Assembly: GCA_015489095.1 (NCBI GenBank)
Contig: WFMN01000027.1
Location: 1 to 5,381, forward strand
Direction of reading: 5' to 3'
Origin: Mariprofundaceae bacterium
Lineage (GTDB): Bacteria; Pseudomonadota; Zetaproteobacteria; Mariprofundales; J009
Length of the DNA stretch: 5,381 bases
Part shown: piece after piece, positions 4,792 through 5,381 of the stretch
Numbering within the stretch: the stretch's first letter is position 1
How the letters are laid out: the number at the start of each line of letters is the position of its first letter
Notes under the pieces: model-generated
The model's database searches: none
The model's input: only the letters and a program-made list of their open reading frames with translations
Told to the model about the DNA's origin: nothing
Position numbers and translations under genes: made by a program

Positions 4792-4970
4792 AGTGGCTAG
4801 CGATGGCAGATGTGCTAGACTGGGGCGGGGAGGAGAGACTGGCGTCAAAGGTTCAAACCTCTCGGGATGCAAGATCTCTCCTCGCCCCGATCGCTTGTAG
4901 CCACTTTGAACAGGTAATGCGAAAAAGCATCTTTAACCAATATGATAGGGCATCACAAGCGAACATTACC
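4792..4970 (+). ncRNA. Putative IS110 bridge RNA (seekRNA)
   Basis: About 179 nt, close to the 177 nt recalled for IS621. A 5' stem-loop pairs CTAGC (4797-4801) with GCTAG (4814-4818). An alternative longer pairing is 4792-4803 with 4891-4905. Loop 1 (target-binding) is closed by GGGGCG 4822-4827 with CGCCCC 4883-4888 and AGGAGAGA 4831-4838 with TCTCTCCT 4875-4882. Inside it are GCGTCA (4842-4847), an apical AGGT-TCAA-ACCT hairpin (4849-4860) and CGGGATG (4863-4869). These two single-stranded segments match the left and right halves of the target. Loop 2 (donor-binding) is closed by GGTAATG 4913-4919 with CATTACC 4964-4970. ATATG (4940-4944) in it is the reverse complement of CATAT at the left junction. 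The order 5' stem-loop, target loop, donor loop is that of IS621. The guide matches are seen directly; function is inferred. The 3' end is approximate. Confidence 0.75.
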
Positions 4971-4975
4971 CCAGC

Positions 4976-4981
4976 AGGAGG
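4976..4981 (+). promoter_or_regulatory. Ribosome binding site of the IS110 transposase
   Basis: A perfect AGGAGG lies 6 nt upstream of ATG 4988 and just after the last stem of the leader RNA. It fixes the transposase start. Confidence 0.8.
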
Positions 4982-4987
4982 TGCACA

Positions 4988-5381
4988 ATGATAACGAAAA
5001 ACATCAGAGAATGGAAATCGTTGGCTGGTTGCGCTGCGATTGGAGCCGATGTTTCCAAAGCGAAATTGAATATCGCCGGCATTGCTGGTGATGTCGCTTG
5101 GCAAGGAATATTGAAGAATGACGAGGAGGCGATGACCGAATTCTTTAACGCACTGAAAGATGGTGGTTTTGCTGGAACGATCATCTGTGAGGCAACGAGC
5201 CATTACCATATGCTGTTCGCGCTTCTCGCGTGCGAAGCAGGGTTGGATATTCGCGTGATCAATCCGCTGCTGTCCAGCAAGCATGCCAAAGGGCGTATCA
5301 GAAAAACCAAGACCGATGCGGTAGATGCGATCACCTTGGCAAGCATGGTGCTCACGGAACCGGAACTCCCGCCCACGCTGA
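4988..5381 (+). CDS. IS110-family DEDD transposase/recombinase, N-terminal part
   Basis: The open frame runs from ATG 4988 through the window end (131 codons seen, of roughly 320-350 in the family). The RuvC-like DEDD domain has all its acidic residues: D21 in IGADVSK, E68 in IICEATSHYH, and D110/D113 in KTKTDAVDA. The E-to-D spacing of 42 and the final DxxD match the pattern I recall for IS621 (D11, E60, D102, D105). Other family marks are VINPLLSSKHAKGRIRK (90-106) followed by the DAVDAITLA helix. The C-terminal Tnp20 domain with its catalytic serine should follow outside the window. With the bridge RNA the protein would pair donor and target DNA and recombine them at a shared dinucleotide. 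The gene has no frameshift in the visible part, so the element may be active. Confidence 0.95.
   Translation, partial: MITKNIREWKSLAGCAAIGADVSKAKLNIAGIAGDVAWQGILKNDEEAMTEFFNALKDGGFAGTIICEATSHYHMLFALLACEAGLDIRVINPLLSSKHAKGRIRKTKTDAVDAITLASMVLTEPELPPTL

Larger units (their letters stand above)
4781..5381 (+). mobile_element. IS110-family insertion sequence, left end and 5' half
   Basis: The left boundary is set by loss of identity between repeat copies A and B just after GCGTCAT. The few shared bases (CA or CAT, 4779-4781) cannot be assigned to either side. Inside are a structured non-coding leader of about 200 bp and a DEDD recombinase gene that leaves the window. A long structured leader upstream of the transposase is the arrangement of the IS110 group, in contrast to IS1111-group elements with a downstream RNA region. 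I see no terminal inverted repeat, as expected for IS110. Base composition is lower in GC than greA. Confidence 0.85.

Noticed and set aside
4853..5284. 143-codon minus-strand open frame in the IS110 element
   Set aside because: Antisense to the recombinase and leader RNA; no known IS110 gene lies there and no motif is seen.

Overview
The window is GC-rich bacterial DNA. The proteins are ordinary proteobacterial types: ferrochelatase, a ManB/AlgC-type phosphohexomutase, RNase HII and a GreA very like the E. coli protein. Pseudomonadota is the best guess. I cannot place it lower; gamma-, zeta- or magnetococcal lineages would all fit.

Layout. Positions 1-445 (+) hold the 3' part of a class-I-like polyphosphate kinase 2 gene (ppk2). 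It is broken by a 161-bp insertion made almost entirely of four strong hairpins and flanked by a 9-bp direct repeat. Converging on it from the minus strand is a HigB/HigA-type toxin-antitoxin pair (toxin 1053-742, antitoxin 745-455, ATGA overlap). The pair appears to be driven by its own sigma70 promoter overlapping the end of the upstream gene. Further up the minus strand are hemH (2058-1084) and manB (3421-2051), which overlap by 8 bp and look translationally coupled. A 70-bp divergent spacer containing an imperfect palindrome separates manB from plus-strand rnhB (3492-4085). After a 29-bp gap comes greA (start 4115 or 4124, end 4597).

After greA, 4598-4781 has no gene. It is a composite of dispersed repeats: a 35-bp direct repeat in two copies, an 8-bp-arm REP-like palindrome just after copy A, and an inverted, diverged copy that can pair with copy B. 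Copy B is interrupted by an IS110-family insertion sequence that runs off the window. The IS shows a TATAAT box exactly at its left junction, an approximately 180-nt leader that folds like an IS110 bridge RNA, a strong ribosome binding site, and the first 131 codons of a DEDD recombinase with all four acidic catalytic residues.

The most notable result is that the proposed bridge RNA can be read against its target. In the first internal loop, the 5' side (4842-4847, GCGTCA) equals the sequence left of the insertion point. The 3' side (4863-4869, CGGGATG) is the exact reverse complement of the sequence right of that point in the uninterrupted repeat copy A (4646-4652). This implies a CA core and predicts the right junction of the IS beyond the window.

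The housekeeping genes (heme synthesis, sugar-phosphate metabolism, RNA primer/hybrid removal, transcript-cleavage factor) look intact. The accessory material (hairpin insertion, toxin-antitoxin pair, IS110) sits at the two ends.
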